From the NCBI GenBank assembly GCA_900768125.1, contig CAAGBS010000058.1, positions 1-64,000 of the forward strand: 64,000 nt of DNA, in the 5' to 3' direction. The position numbers were made by a program, and so were the translations under genes. This document shows positions 46,148 through 54,515 of the stretch, piece by piece. The notes beneath the pieces were generated by a model. It did no database searches, was not told the DNA's origin, and worked only from the letters and a program-made list of their open reading frames with translations. Each line of letters starts with the position of its first letter. Position 1 is the first letter of the stretch. The stretch is from Oscillospiraceae bacterium (GTDB taxonomy: Bacteria > Bacillota > Clostridia > Oscillospirales > Ruminococcaceae).

Positions 46148-47352
46148 ACAGCAAAGCGATGAATCTGCTTGAAGCGCTGGGCGATATCCCGGAGGAGCTT
46201 CTTTCGGAAGCCGCTTACGAAAAGCGCCGTCCCCGCCTGTGGAAAAGGTGGATAGCCGCAGCCGCAGTGGTTGTCACGGCTGGTATCGGAGCGTCATTGC
46301 TGTACCATTATCAGAACAGTACGGCGCTGGTGGAACAGACTGAACTGCCGCTGTTTTCAGCTGGCATGGATTTTGGCGAGGGTGGACCGGGCGGCTGCTC
46401 TGAAATCACCGCTGATATCTACAGCAACAGCTGGAGAGAGAACATCAGCGTGAGCACTCTCCCGGTCTTCAAAAATCAGAACTGCGTTGACGAAGACGGC
46501 TTTGCCAGCCTGCCTTTCGACAGTATCCGCGGGGAGCTGGTACGGCAGATGAAGACAGCGGCAGACGCGCTGGGCGCAGAGATGAATGAAAACGACATCA
46601 CCGATGACCGCCGGACTAAGGAACAGATCAGGGATTTCATAAGCATATACGGCATCGAGGATTCGGACGGCATATCCGACACCAACACTGACGCCACACG
46701 CATAAGCGTAGAAACAGAGCGCCTGCGGATAATCGTTGACAGGTCGTTCCACACCTATATCTGGTATCACCATGATTCGAGACCGGATAAGGTATACCGC
46801 TGCGGAAACTATGAGGAAGCCATGCAGACCGCCGAACAGCTTCGCCTTGACTACCCCGGGATTTTCACCGCCGCCGGAATTAAAAATCCTGTGCCGCACA
46901 TAACTTCCACCGGCACAGGGTCAGGATTCAACATCACTTTCTATGAAGCAGGGAGCGACCCTGTGCAGGATATAGTAAACTCCGGGATATGCTATGTCAA
47001 TTTCTACGGCTTCGACGACATGAAGCTTGACGGGATACACATACAGCGACACGATATGCTTTCCGAATATCTCGGGGACTACCCGCTGCTGACGGTCGAG
47101 GAAGCCGCTGAGCAGCTGAAATCCGGCAATTTCTACTGCTCCGACCCGCGCAGCGAGGACGTTTATCCCGACGGCTACAGCGCAGTCGCGCTGCAATACA
47201 GCTTCGGCCAGCATTCGCAGTATTTCTGTCCGTACTATATATTCTATGTGAAAATACCATACGAACCTAAGGACAGAGATAAAACAGAGTATTACAGCGT
47301 GTTCCTTGTCCCGGCAGTCCGACCGGAATATCTTATCGAAAATCAGCAGTAG
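46144..47352 (+). CDS. Membrane-anchored partner of the ECF sigma factor, probable anti-sigma protein
   Basis: A 402-residue protein with about 38 cytoplasmic residues, one membrane helix (WIAAAAVVVTAGIGASLLYH, near 38-57) and a long extracellular part. It overlaps the ECF sigma gene by 4 bases, as sigma/anti-sigma pairs do, and the short N-terminus (LLEALGDIPEELLSEAAYEK) could hold the sigma in check. No zinc-containing ZAS motif is visible, so an anti-sigma role is an inference. The outer part has no recognised domain. Confidence 0.6.
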   Translation: MNSKAMNLLEALGDIPEELLSEAAYEKRRPRLWKRWIAAAAVVVTAGIGASLLYHYQNSTALVEQTELPLFSAGMDFGEGGPGGCSEITADIYSNSWRENISVSTLPVFKNQNCVDEDGFASLPFDSIRGELVRQMKTAADALGAEMNENDITDDRRTKEQIRDFISIYGIEDSDGISDTNTDATRISVETERLRIIVDRSFHTYIWYHHDSRPDKVYRCGNYEEAMQTAEQLRLDYPGIFTAAGIKNPVPHITSTGTGSGFNITFYEAGSDPVQDIVNSGICYVNFYGFDDMKLDGIHIQRHDMLSEYLGDYPLLTVEEAAEQLKSGNFYCSDPRSEDVYPDGYSAVALQYSFGQHSQYFCPYYIFYVKIPYEPKDRDKTEYYSVFLVPAVRPEYLIENQQ

Positions 47353-47359
47353 ATAAAGC

Positions 47360-47398
47360 AAAGGCAATGCCGCGTTGGTCAGCATTGCCTTTTTGATT
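47360..47398 (+). terminator. Terminator of the sigma / anti-sigma pair
   Basis: Perfect 11-bp stem AAAGGCAATGC/GCATTGCCTTT (47360-47370/47382-47392), then TTGATTT. It lies between that operon and the converging nth gene. Confidence 0.8.
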
Positions 47399-48075
47399 TA
47401 TTTTTTCGTCCCCGCCCGGAACGACTTTACAGGCTTATCCTTGCTGGGACAGACGTTCCGTAGCACGCACAGTTCGCATTTTGGCACCCTTGCGTCGCAG
47501 ACATCGCGCCCGTGGTGCACCAGCCGGTGGCAGAACATCAGCCCCTCCTCCGGCGGGATAAGTTCCCGAAGCTGCTTTTCAACGACTCCCGCGTCAGTGG
47601 AATCCGCAAGCCCCAGGCGGTTCGACAGCCTTATCACATGCGTGTCGCACACCATCGCCGGCTTGCCGTACAGGTCGCCTACGATGAGATTTGCGGTCTT
47701 TCGCCCTACTCCGGGGAGTTTCGTCAGTTCCTCGATGCTGTCCGGAACTTTACCGCCGTACACATCGCGCAGCATTGCGCACATGCCGACTATATCCTGC
47801 GCCTTGGTCTTGTACAAGCCGCAGGTGCGTATATATTCCTCCACTTCGCGCACGTCCGCGTCCGCGAACGCTTCAATGCTCGGGAAGCGCTCAAACAGCG
47901 CCGGAGTCACCATATTCACGCGCTTATCCGTGCACTGCGCCGAAAGCCGCGTTGCGATAAGCAGTTCGTGCGGTTTTTCATAGATGAGCGCGCACTTCAC
48001 GTCCGGGTATTCGCCGCGGAGAAGTTCTATGACCTCAGCGGCGCGCTTTTTCTTTGTCTGTGATACTCGTGCCAT
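47398..48075 (-). CDS. nth: Endonuclease III
   Basis: DNA glycosylase/AP lyase that removes oxidised pyrimidines. The helix-hairpin-helix LPGVGRKTANLIVG contains the catalytic Lys, VCDTHVIRLSNRLG the catalytic Asp, and the C-terminus the [4Fe-4S] set CDARVPKCELCVLRNVC (spacing C-x6-C-x2-C-x5-C). ATG 48075 is chosen: it overlaps the upstream TGA (TGATG), while the frame start at 48147 is inside the CBS gene. Confidence 0.95.
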   Translation of the reverse strand: MARVSQTKKKRAAEVIELLRGEYPDVKCALIYEKPHELLIATRLSAQCTDKRVNMVTPALFERFPSIEAFADADVREVEEYIRTCGLYKTKAQDIVGMCAMLRDVYGGKVPDSIEELTKLPGVGRKTANLIVGDLYGKPAMVCDTHVIRLSNRLGLADSTDAGVVEKQLRELIPPEEGLMFCHRLVHHGRDVCDARVPKCELCVLRNVCPSKDKPVKSFRAGTKK

Positions 48076-49064
48076 CAGTCGCTGTCCTCTTGCGGTTCCT
48101 GCTTGACGGTCTGCGGCGCCCTGGACGCGCGCACCTTTTTTATGCACCTGTCCTCGACCTGTATTACCACAAGCTTCACACCCTCATACTCCACGCTTGG
48201 CGGAGTTATCTCGTCGCCCTCCGGGATATATCCCAGCTTATCCGTGATGAATCCCGCTATGGTCTCATATTCGTGCTCATCGGGAAGTTCCGCGCCGAAA
48301 AGCCGGAACACCTCGTCCGGGTCGGCCTCGCCGTCAACGTCATACTGGTCCTCGCCGACCTTGACTATCTCGGACTTCTCATCGTCATACTCGTCCTGGA
48401 TATTGCCCATGACCGCTTCGATGATGTCCTCCAGCGTGACTATACCCGCAGTTCCGCCGTACTCATCGGCGACAACAGCCATTCCGGATTTCAGGCTGGT
48501 CAGCGACTTGAAGACATCAGAGCAGGGACATGACTCCGGCACGAAATTTACGCTGCGTACAAAATCGTGCACATCGAATCCGTCAAGGCTTGCCTTATCC
48601 TTTCCGACAAGGCACAGCAGATCCTTCACGATGATTATTCCGACTATCTTATCTATGCTGCCCTCGTAGACCGGTATTCTTGAAAATCCCATATCAAGCG
48701 CCAGGTAGATGATATCGTCAAGCCCGACCGACATATCAACGCCGACTATATTCGTGCGGTGGGTCATTACGTCCCCGGCGGTGAGGTCCTTGAACTCGAA
48801 GATGTTGTTTATCATCTGCGCGGAGCTTTCCTCGATGACGTTTTCGCCGTCGCCGTCGTCAGGGGTCTGCGCCAGGGCGTTCACCATGTCGAGCACCTCG
48901 TCCTCCGTTACCGCGATGTAGTCCGAGCCAAGGCACTTCCTGAGAAGCTTTGTGATACCCTTGTTCAGCGCCACCAGCCAGCCGAGGAAGAACCTCGCCG
49001 CCCTGTGTCCGTCCTGTTTTTCGCTCTCGTTCTGGGTGTTACTTCGATTGCCGTCTGCGTCCAT
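48075..49064 (-). CDS. CBS-domain protein, CorC/HlyC-like
   Basis: Two CBS domains (VMTHRTNIVGVDMSVGLDDI and FKSLTSLKSGMAVVADEYGG, the latter with the CorC signature) are followed by a C-terminal CorC_HlyC-type domain (EYETIAGFITDKLGYIPEGD). No DUF21 membrane part is present, so the protein is soluble, like CorC, which acts with magnesium and cobalt transporters. GGAGG stands before the ATG. It is followed by nth with one base overlapping. Confidence 0.85.
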   Translation of the reverse strand: MDADGNRSNTQNESEKQDGHRAARFFLGWLVALNKGITKLLRKCLGSDYIAVTEDEVLDMVNALAQTPDDGDGENVIEESSAQMINNIFEFKDLTAGDVMTHRTNIVGVDMSVGLDDIIYLALDMGFSRIPVYEGSIDKIVGIIIVKDLLCLVGKDKASLDGFDVHDFVRSVNFVPESCPCSDVFKSLTSLKSGMAVVADEYGGTAGIVTLEDIIEAVMGNIQDEYDDEKSEIVKVGEDQYDVDGEADPDEVFRLFGAELPDEHEYETIAGFITDKLGYIPEGDEITPPSVEYEGVKLVVIQVEDRCIKKVRASRAPQTVKQEPQEDSD

Positions 49065-49080
49065 GTGTCCTCCGATAGAA

Positions 49081-49539
49081 TCAGTTCAAAATAAGCTCCA
49101 TGTGTTCCTCAGAACCATGGAAATCCAACGTTTCATACAATGGTCTGCCGCTTTCGGTCGCGTCAAGCGTTATGCTTGTCGCACCGCGCCGGCGCGCTTC
49201 GTCAAGCAGGAACGCCATCATTTTACGTGCCGCTCCCATTCTGCGGAACTCTGCGCGGGTGTACACGTTCATGATATGCGCCCTCTTGCCGGACGGGTGG
49301 GAATAAGTCGGCATGACCGTCAGCCAGCAGATAGTGGCGCACCCCGCGAGCCTTTCCCCGCAGTACGCCAGCGCTGTAGTCTGGTCGCCGCCGCTGAAAT
49401 ACTCCTCGGATAGCCGCATTATCTCGTCCGAAATGCCGCTCTCCGGAACGCCGTTCACTATAGCCAGCATTTCCCGGCGTATGGCAAGCAGCTCCGGCAT
49501 ATCGTCCGCAAGCGCTTTTCTGACTGTTATACTGCTCAT
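49081..49539 (-). CDS. GNAT-family N-acetyltransferase
   Basis: Acetyl-CoA-dependent transferase: the binding loop is RRMGAARKMMAFLLDEARRR, after IMNVYTRAEF. The start SITVRKALADDMPELLAIRR and the C-terminal strand GATSITLDATESGRPLYETL fit the family. ATG 49539 overlaps the tatD stop by 4 bases (ATGA); the frame start at 49572 lies inside tatD. The substrate is unknown. Confidence 0.85.
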   Translation of the reverse strand: MSSITVRKALADDMPELLAIRREMLAIVNGVPESGISDEIMRLSEEYFSGGDQTTALAYCGERLAGCATICWLTVMPTYSHPSGKRAHIMNVYTRAEFRRMGAARKMMAFLLDEARRRGATSITLDATESGRPLYETLDFHGSEEHMELILN

Positions 49540-50294
49540 ACCCTGAAAATCCTTTCGCCGTTCTCCCGGCATATCCTTATCATTTCCTCAGCGGAAACGC
49601 CTTTAAGCTCCGCCATTCTTGCGGCGGTGTACTTTATCATGCCGCTGTGGGACTTCTCCCCGCGATGCGGCACCGGAGCCATATACGGGCAGTCCGTTTC
49701 GAGGAGCAGCCTGTCCATCGGGACCGCTTCGCAAGCCGCCCACGCCTTTTTGGAATTTTTGAACGTGAGCACCCCGGTGAACCCAACGTACATTCCGAGC
49801 CTTACTACTTCCTCCGCGACCTCGGGGCTGTAGGAGAAGCAGTGCATGACCCCTGCGGGCTTATACTCCCGCAGCAGCGCCATGGTGTCCTCGCAGGCGT
49901 CCCGGCTGTGGATTATCACCGGCATGTCAAGCTTCTTCGCAAGCTGAAGCTGCCTTTCGAACACCTCAGCCTGCAAAGCCTTGTCGCAGCCCTCGTAATG
50001 CCGGTCGAGACCTATCTCACCGAGCGCTTTCACGCGGGGGGAACCGAGCATTCCCTCCAGCTGACCGAGCCAGTCGGCGGGAAGCCCCTCGCAGTTCTCC
50101 GGGTGCACTCCGACCGCCGCCCATACGAACGGATACTGCTCCGCAAGCTGCATTTCCTCCCGGGAAGAATCCAGGTCGTAGCCCACCGCCATTATCTTCT
50201 CCACGCCCGCCTCTGACATGCTGGAAAGCAGCGGGTGAAGCGCTTCGCCGAAGTCGCTTTTTACATAGTGCGCGTGAGTGTCAAATATCGCCAT
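49536..50294 (-). CDS. TatD-family metal-dependent DNase
   Basis: Metal ligands are in place: FDTHAHY (HxH), KALGEIGLDRHY (Glu), PVIIHSRDAC, GVMHCFSYS and LLLETDCPYMAPVPHRG. The length (252) is normal. It acts in the cytoplasm, probably as a 3'-5' exonuclease in repair. It overlaps the upstream unknown gene by 14 bases, so they are cotranscribed with metG. Confidence 0.9.
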   Translation of the reverse strand: MAIFDTHAHYVKSDFGEALHPLLSSMSEAGVEKIMAVGYDLDSSREEMQLAEQYPFVWAAVGVHPENCEGLPADWLGQLEGMLGSPRVKALGEIGLDRHYEGCDKALQAEVFERQLQLAKKLDMPVIIHSRDACEDTMALLREYKPAGVMHCFSYSPEVAEEVVRLGMYVGFTGVLTFKNSKKAWAACEAVPMDRLLLETDCPYMAPVPHRGEKSHSGMIKYTAARMAELKGVSAEEMIRICRENGERIFRV

Positions 50295-50934
50295 TGTTCA
50301 CCTTGTTGAAATAATTGTCCATTATAAGCTGGCGGGTCTCATAGCTTTCCAGCGGGAGATGTCCGCGCCCTCCGAAAAGCTGCTCCGTTTCGCTGAAAGC
50401 GCCGCGGAAGCTCCTGTCGAGCAGTTTCTGCTTGTCGCCGTCTATTGAAACGCAGTTGAAGAACAGCACCATTCTGTCCGCTGTGTTCTCCGCAGTCCAG
50501 TACTGCGGGGAGTTTTCATCAGCGGCTGAGTTGCCGTAAAGCTGCCGTATCTGCCCGAGGAGTTCCTCGGCGTAAAGCTTCGCGCCTACGCTCGGGACAT
50601 TCCCGGACAATACCTCGCCCTGCTTCACCAGCATTGCGCGGATTATGTGCTGAACGCCCTGGGTAAGAAGCTCTGCGCGCCCCTTTCCCTCGTTCTGCTT
50701 CACAGCGCCGACTTTATCCTCGCTGTTCTCGCGCTGGGTGAGATTGTTGTCGCTCGCCTGCTTCTGGGCTGATCTCTTGGTATACGCCGGAGTGAACGCC
50801 GCTTCTGATTTTATGAATGCGTCGGTATGGTCCGCCGCAAGGGTAGAAGACTTCTCCTGCGTGCGGTGCTCTGACGAATGAGTCAGCGTAGTACGGCTTA
50901 TAGACGAAATATCCGCCATTCTCGAAATATCCAA
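50281..50934 (-). CDS. Unknown protein with a low-complexity N-terminus
   Basis: A 217-residue protein. The first 75 residues are Ser/Thr/Lys-rich and probably disordered (SSISRTTLTHSSEHRTQEKS, then FIKSEAAFTPAYTKRS). The rest is helical (RAELLTQGVQHIIRAMLVKQ). No signal peptide, membrane helix or recognised domain. The initiation codon is probably TTG at 50934, since GGGGGTGG lies 4-7 bases before it; the next ATG is at 50919. It lies between metG and tatD and overlaps tatD. Function unknown. Confidence 0.6.
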   Translation of the reverse strand: MDISRMADISSISRTTLTHSSEHRTQEKSSTLAADHTDAFIKSEAAFTPAYTKRSAQKQASDNNLTQRENSEDKVGAVKQNEGKGRAELLTQGVQHIIRAMLVKQGEVLSGNVPSVGAKLYAEELLGQIRQLYGNSAADENSPQYWTAENTADRMVLFFNCVSIDGDKQKLLDRSFRGAFSETEQLFGGRGHLPLESYETRQLIMDNYFNKVNNGDI

Positions 50935-50976
50935 AAAACCACCCCCAGAAAATATAGTCCGACTTTGATTCCGGAT

Positions 50977-52920
50977 TTATCTGATCGTGCTTCCGTTAGG
51001 TACGTCCTTGTCAAGGAACAGTACTCTTACATCATTATCGCCTGCGTCGCACGCGAGTATCATGCCCTCGCTGAGTTCGCCGCAGAGCTTCGCGGGAGCA
51101 AGGTTAGCCACGAATACTATCTTCTTTCCGATGAGATCCTCCGGCTGATACCAGGAAGCGATACCGGAAACTATCTGTCTGCCGTGTCTGCCGTCGTCAA
51201 CGGTGAGCTTCAGCAGCTTCTTGGACTTCTTCACTTTTTCGCAGGCGGTTATCTCGCCGCTGCGCAGCTTTACCTCTCCGAACTGGTCGATGGTGATGAT
51301 GTTTGCCTTGTCGAGGTCTTCGTCCTCGCGGATAGTCTTGGCGGGAGTGAGCAGGCTGTTGAGTTCGTCTATCTCCTTTTCCATGTCTATTCTCGGGAAC
51401 AGCACCTCGCCCTTGTGAACAGTCACGTTCTGCGGAAGAACGCCGAACGCACCCAGGGTATCATAAGCGGTCATGCTCTCGTCAGCGCCTATCTGCTGCC
51501 ATACCTTGGGCATGGTCTTGGGCATGAACGGGAACAGCAGACCGGAGCATATACGAATGCTTTCCAGCAGGTTGTAAAGCACAGCCGCAAGTCTCGGCAT
51601 GTTTTCCTCGCTCTTTGCAAGCACCCACGGAGCAGTCTCGTCGATATACTTGTTCGCGCGGGAGACCACCTTGAATATCTCCTCCAGCGCCTTGGAAAGC
51701 TGCGCTTCCTCGATAAGCTTTGAAACCGGCTCCTTCAGCGCCGCAGCCATCGTGCGCAGCTCATCGTCGATAGGCTCCGCTTTCTTTTCCTCGGGGAGCG
51801 AGCCGCCGAAGTACTTGTCAGCCATCGCAACGGTTCTGGAAACAAGATTTCCGAGGTCGTTGGCGAGGTCGGTGTTGATGCGTCCTATCATTATCTCGTT
51901 GGAGAAGTTGCAGTCGGAGCCGTAGGGCATGTCGCGGAGTATCTGGTAGCGCACCGCGTCAGAACCGTAGCGCTCCGCGAGCACGAACGGGTCGATAACG
52001 TTGCCCAGGGACTTTGACATCTTCTGACCGTTGAAGTTTATCCAGCCGTGACCGTAAAGGTGCTTAGGAAGCGGCAGGTCGAGCATCATGAGAATGATGG
52101 GCCATACAATGGAGTGGAAGCGCACTATCTCCTTTGCAGTCATGTGCAGGTCAGCCGGCCAGTACTTGCTGAAATCGTCGTACTTGTCGTTGTCGTAGCC
52201 CAGCGCGGTGATATAGTTGGAAAGCGCGTCTACCCAGACGTACACAACGTGTCCGGGGTCAAAATCCACCGGAACGCCCCACTTGAAGCTGGTTCTGGAT
52301 ACGCACAGGTCTTCCAGTCCCGGCTTGATGAAGTTGTTTACCATCTCGTTCACGCGGCTCTTGGGCTGGAGGTAGTCGGTCTCGGTGAGGAACTTCTCCA
52401 CCTTCTCGGCGTAATCGGACAGGCGCAGGAAATAGGCCTCCTCATGCGCGTCGATGACGTCTCTGCCGCAGTCGGGGCACTTGCCGTCAACAAGCTGGCT
52501 CTCGGTCCAGAAGCTCTCGCAGGGGGTGCAGTACTTGCCGGTGTACTCGCCCTTGTAGATGTAGCCCTTGTCGTAGAGGGTCTTGAATATCTTCTGCACG
52601 GCGGAAACATGGTAGTCGTCGGTGGTGCGGATAAATCTGTCGTAGCTTATCCCCATCGTCTCCCACAGGCGCTTGAAGTTCGCGACTATCTCGTCAACGT
52701 ACTCCTTCGGGGTAACGCCCTTTTCCTCTGCTTTAAGCTCTATCTTCTGACCGTGCTCGTCCGTTCCGGTGAGGAACATTACGTCATAGCCCTGCATTCT
52801 CTTGAATCTTGCGATGGTGTCGCATGCCACGGTGGTGTAGCAGTGACCGATATGCGGATTCCCCGATGGGTAGTAGATCGGGGTGGTGATGTAATATTTT
52901 CCCTTGCTGCAATTACACAT
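50977..52920 (-). CDS. metG: Methionyl-tRNA synthetase
   Basis: Charges tRNA-Met. The HIGH motif is SGNPHIGHCYT, the KMSKS motif NGQKMSKSLGNV, and the zinc knuckle CTPCESFWTESQLVDGKCPDC is present in part (CTPC and CPDC). The C-terminal 110 residues form the Trbp111/EMAP-type tRNA-binding domain (VKLRSGEITACEKVKKSKKL, and ANLAPAKLCGELSEGMILAC). At 647 residues it is the dimeric form. It has its own sigma-A promoter; the leader of about 75 bases is too short for a T-box. Confidence 0.97.
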   Translation of the reverse strand: MCNCSKGKYYITTPIYYPSGNPHIGHCYTTVACDTIARFKRMQGYDVMFLTGTDEHGQKIELKAEEKGVTPKEYVDEIVANFKRLWETMGISYDRFIRTTDDYHVSAVQKIFKTLYDKGYIYKGEYTGKYCTPCESFWTESQLVDGKCPDCGRDVIDAHEEAYFLRLSDYAEKVEKFLTETDYLQPKSRVNEMVNNFIKPGLEDLCVSRTSFKWGVPVDFDPGHVVYVWVDALSNYITALGYDNDKYDDFSKYWPADLHMTAKEIVRFHSIVWPIILMMLDLPLPKHLYGHGWINFNGQKMSKSLGNVIDPFVLAERYGSDAVRYQILRDMPYGSDCNFSNEIMIGRINTDLANDLGNLVSRTVAMADKYFGGSLPEEKKAEPIDDELRTMAAALKEPVSKLIEEAQLSKALEEIFKVVSRANKYIDETAPWVLAKSEENMPRLAAVLYNLLESIRICSGLLFPFMPKTMPKVWQQIGADESMTAYDTLGAFGVLPQNVTVHKGEVLFPRIDMEKEIDELNSLLTPAKTIREDEDLDKANIITIDQFGEVKLRSGEITACEKVKKSKKLLKLTVDDGRHGRQIVSGIASWYQPEDLIGKKIVFVANLAPAKLCGELSEGMILACDAGDNDVRVLFLDKDVPNGSTIR

Positions 52921-53001
52921 TGTTATTATTACCTCTTTTTCTACTTGTAGTGATAATCAACAGGATACCATGTCCATTGAAGATTATTATTGTGCTATTT
53001 T

Positions 53002-53030
53002 ATTATATTACTTTTCACTGCAATTTGCAA
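53002..53030 (-). promoter_or_regulatory. Sigma-A promoter of metG
   Basis: Minus strand TTGCAA (53025-53030), 17 bases, TATAAT (53002-53007). Confidence 0.75.
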
Positions 53031-53078
53031 GCATACCGAAAAAAATAAAGGAATTTTTACATAATAGATAAAAAACCC

Positions 53079-53107
53079 TTGATTTTTTCTGAATTTTTTA
53101 GTACAAT
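53079..53107 (+). promoter_or_regulatory. Sigma-A promoter of the CdaR/PucR-type regulator
   Basis: TTGATT (53079-53084), 17 bases, TACAAT (53102-53107). It is divergent from the metG promoter. Confidence 0.65.
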
Positions 53108-53125
53108 ATAGATTAGAGATATATG

Positions 53126-53211
53126 TCCGTCTATAATAAAGGCGGCAGGAAAAATATACGGCTTATCCGCTGTGCGCCGTCTGACCCAGAGGGGTCTGTG
53201 ACAGGGACGGA
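53126..53211 (+). promoter_or_regulatory. Candidate three-way-junction leader RNA
   Basis: TCCGTC (53126-53131) can pair with GACGGA (53206-53211), enclosing two hairpins: ACGGC/GCCGT (53158-53162/53176-53180) and GACCC-AGAG-GGGTC (53183-53196). This gives a three-way junction in the leader of the regulator gene. No known riboswitch class fits by eye. Confidence 0.35.
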
Positions 53212-53250
53212 GCGGGCAGGACAGCCGCGCTTCAGGAAAGAGGTACAAAA

Positions 53251-54336
53251 ATGTCAAACAGACTTTTTCAGGGCATTGTCCATCAGATGAAGGACGCAGT
53301 TAACCGCGTTATCGGAGTTATCGACGAAAACGGCACAATCATCGCGTGCAGCGATCTCACAAGGGTAGGCGGCGGCAACGACTTCTTCCCGATAGAGCTT
53401 GGCGATTCCCATGAGGTCTTCATTCGTGACGGATATACTTACAAGCCTTTCGGCATACATGTAAAGCCCGACTACGCCGTATTTGTGGAGGGCACGGACG
53501 AGCCTGCGGGGAAGTACGCGAGCGTTATCGCCATCTCCCTGTCCGGCATCAAGCAGTACTATGACGAGAAGTACGACCGCAACAACTTCGTCAAGAACAT
53601 AATCCTCGACAACGTACTGCCCGGCGATATCAGCCTCAAGGCGCGCGAGCTTCACTTCAACTCCGATATCAGCAGAGTGGTGTTCCTCATCAGCGTCATC
53701 TCCTCCAACGATGTTTCCGCTTACGACGTTATACAGAACCTCTTCCCGGACAAGAACAAGGATTTCGTATTCAACATCACTGAAAACGACATAGTTCTCG
53801 TCAAGGAAGTAAAGAACAACATCGACGTGCGCGACCTCGAAAAGCTGGCGCGCTCCATTTCGGACACGCTGTCCAGCGAGTTTTTCACCAAGGTCAACGT
53901 TGGCATCGGTACTCCGGTCGTCGGCGTAAAGGACCTCGCACGCTCGTTCAAGGAGGCTCAGACCGCCCTTGAGGTCGGAAAGGTATTCGACACCGACAAG
54001 AACATCGTAAGCTACGACAACCTCGGTATCGCAAGACTTATCTACCACCTGCCCACCACCCTGTGCGAGACGTTCTTAAAGGAAGTCTTCAAGAAGAACT
54101 CCATTGAGTCCCTCGACCACGAGACCCTGTTCACCATTCAGAAGTTCTTCGAGAACAGCCTGAACGTGTCCGAGACCTCCAGAAAGCTGTTCGTACACCG
54201 CAACACGCTGGTTTACCGTCTGGACAAGATCAAGAAGCTGACAGGTCTCGATCTGCGCGAGTTCGACCACGCTATAATCTTCAAGATAGCGCTGATGGTC
54301 AAGAAATACCTCGCCGCAAACCCCACAAAGTTCTGA
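53251..54336 (+). CDS. CdaR/PucR-type transcriptional regulator
   Basis: The N-terminal segment (VNRVIGVIDENGTIIACSDL) is a sugar-diacid-recognition-like sensory domain, and the middle is a GGDEF-like CdaR domain without enzymatic motifs. The C-terminus is the PucR helix-turn-helix: ETSRKLFVHRNTLVYRLDKI followed by GLDLREFDHAIIFKIAL. It is 361 residues long. These proteins sense small metabolites and activate catabolic genes; no such operon is next to it, so the ligand and targets are unknown. AAAGAGG stands before the ATG. Confidence 0.82.
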   Translation: MSNRLFQGIVHQMKDAVNRVIGVIDENGTIIACSDLTRVGGGNDFFPIELGDSHEVFIRDGYTYKPFGIHVKPDYAVFVEGTDEPAGKYASVIAISLSGIKQYYDEKYDRNNFVKNIILDNVLPGDISLKARELHFNSDISRVVFLISVISSNDVSAYDVIQNLFPDKNKDFVFNITENDIVLVKEVKNNIDVRDLEKLARSISDTLSSEFFTKVNVGIGTPVVGVKDLARSFKEAQTALEVGKVFDTDKNIVSYDNLGIARLIYHLPTTLCETFLKEVFKKNSIESLDHETLFTIQKFFENSLNVSETSRKLFVHRNTLVYRLDKIKKLTGLDLREFDHAIIFKIALMVKKYLAANPTKF

Positions 54337-54364
54337 TGGGGCTGGCGTAATCACTGCAGAATCT

Positions 54365-54390
54365 GGCTGCCCCGAATTATCGGGACAGCC
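54365..54390 (+). terminator. Terminator-like hairpin after the regulator gene
   Basis: GGCTG-C-CCCGA / TCGGG-A-CAGCC stem (54365-54375 and 54380-54390) with one mismatch and a 4-base loop, followed by a weak TTTGAAG tract. Confidence 0.6.
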
Positions 54391-54403
54391 TTTGAAGTGT
54401 AAT

Positions 54404-54445
54404 AGGGGGACAAAATTTCCGGAAAAGAGACAGGAAAAGCCCCCT
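54404..54445 (+). other. Hairpin with G-rich and C-rich arms upstream of ftsE
   Basis: AGGGGG (54404-54409) pairs with CCCCCT (54440-54445). The loop contains two copies of GGAAAAG and a TTTCCGGAAA palindrome, giving alternative foldings. It lies 70 bases before the ftsE start. Confidence 0.35.
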
Positions 54446-54480
54446 GCCGCACAAAAAATTCAGGCAATTTCCATTAACTT

Positions 54481-54490
54481 TTGGGGAAAA
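54481..54490 (+). promoter_or_regulatory. Exact complement of the C-rich-loop sequence in the ftsE leader
   Basis: TTGGGGAAAA is the perfect reverse complement of TTTTCCCCAA, the repeated loop of the candidate small RNA at 45348-45509. It starts 35 bases before the ftsE start codon, upstream of the Shine-Dalgarno AGGGAG. Confidence 0.3.
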
Positions 54491-54515
54491 CACAGATAGT
54501 TCCGAGGGAGAAAAT

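Noticed and set aside
52921..53001. T-box leader for metG
   Set aside because: The leader is about 75 bases and has no T-box sequence or antiterminator.
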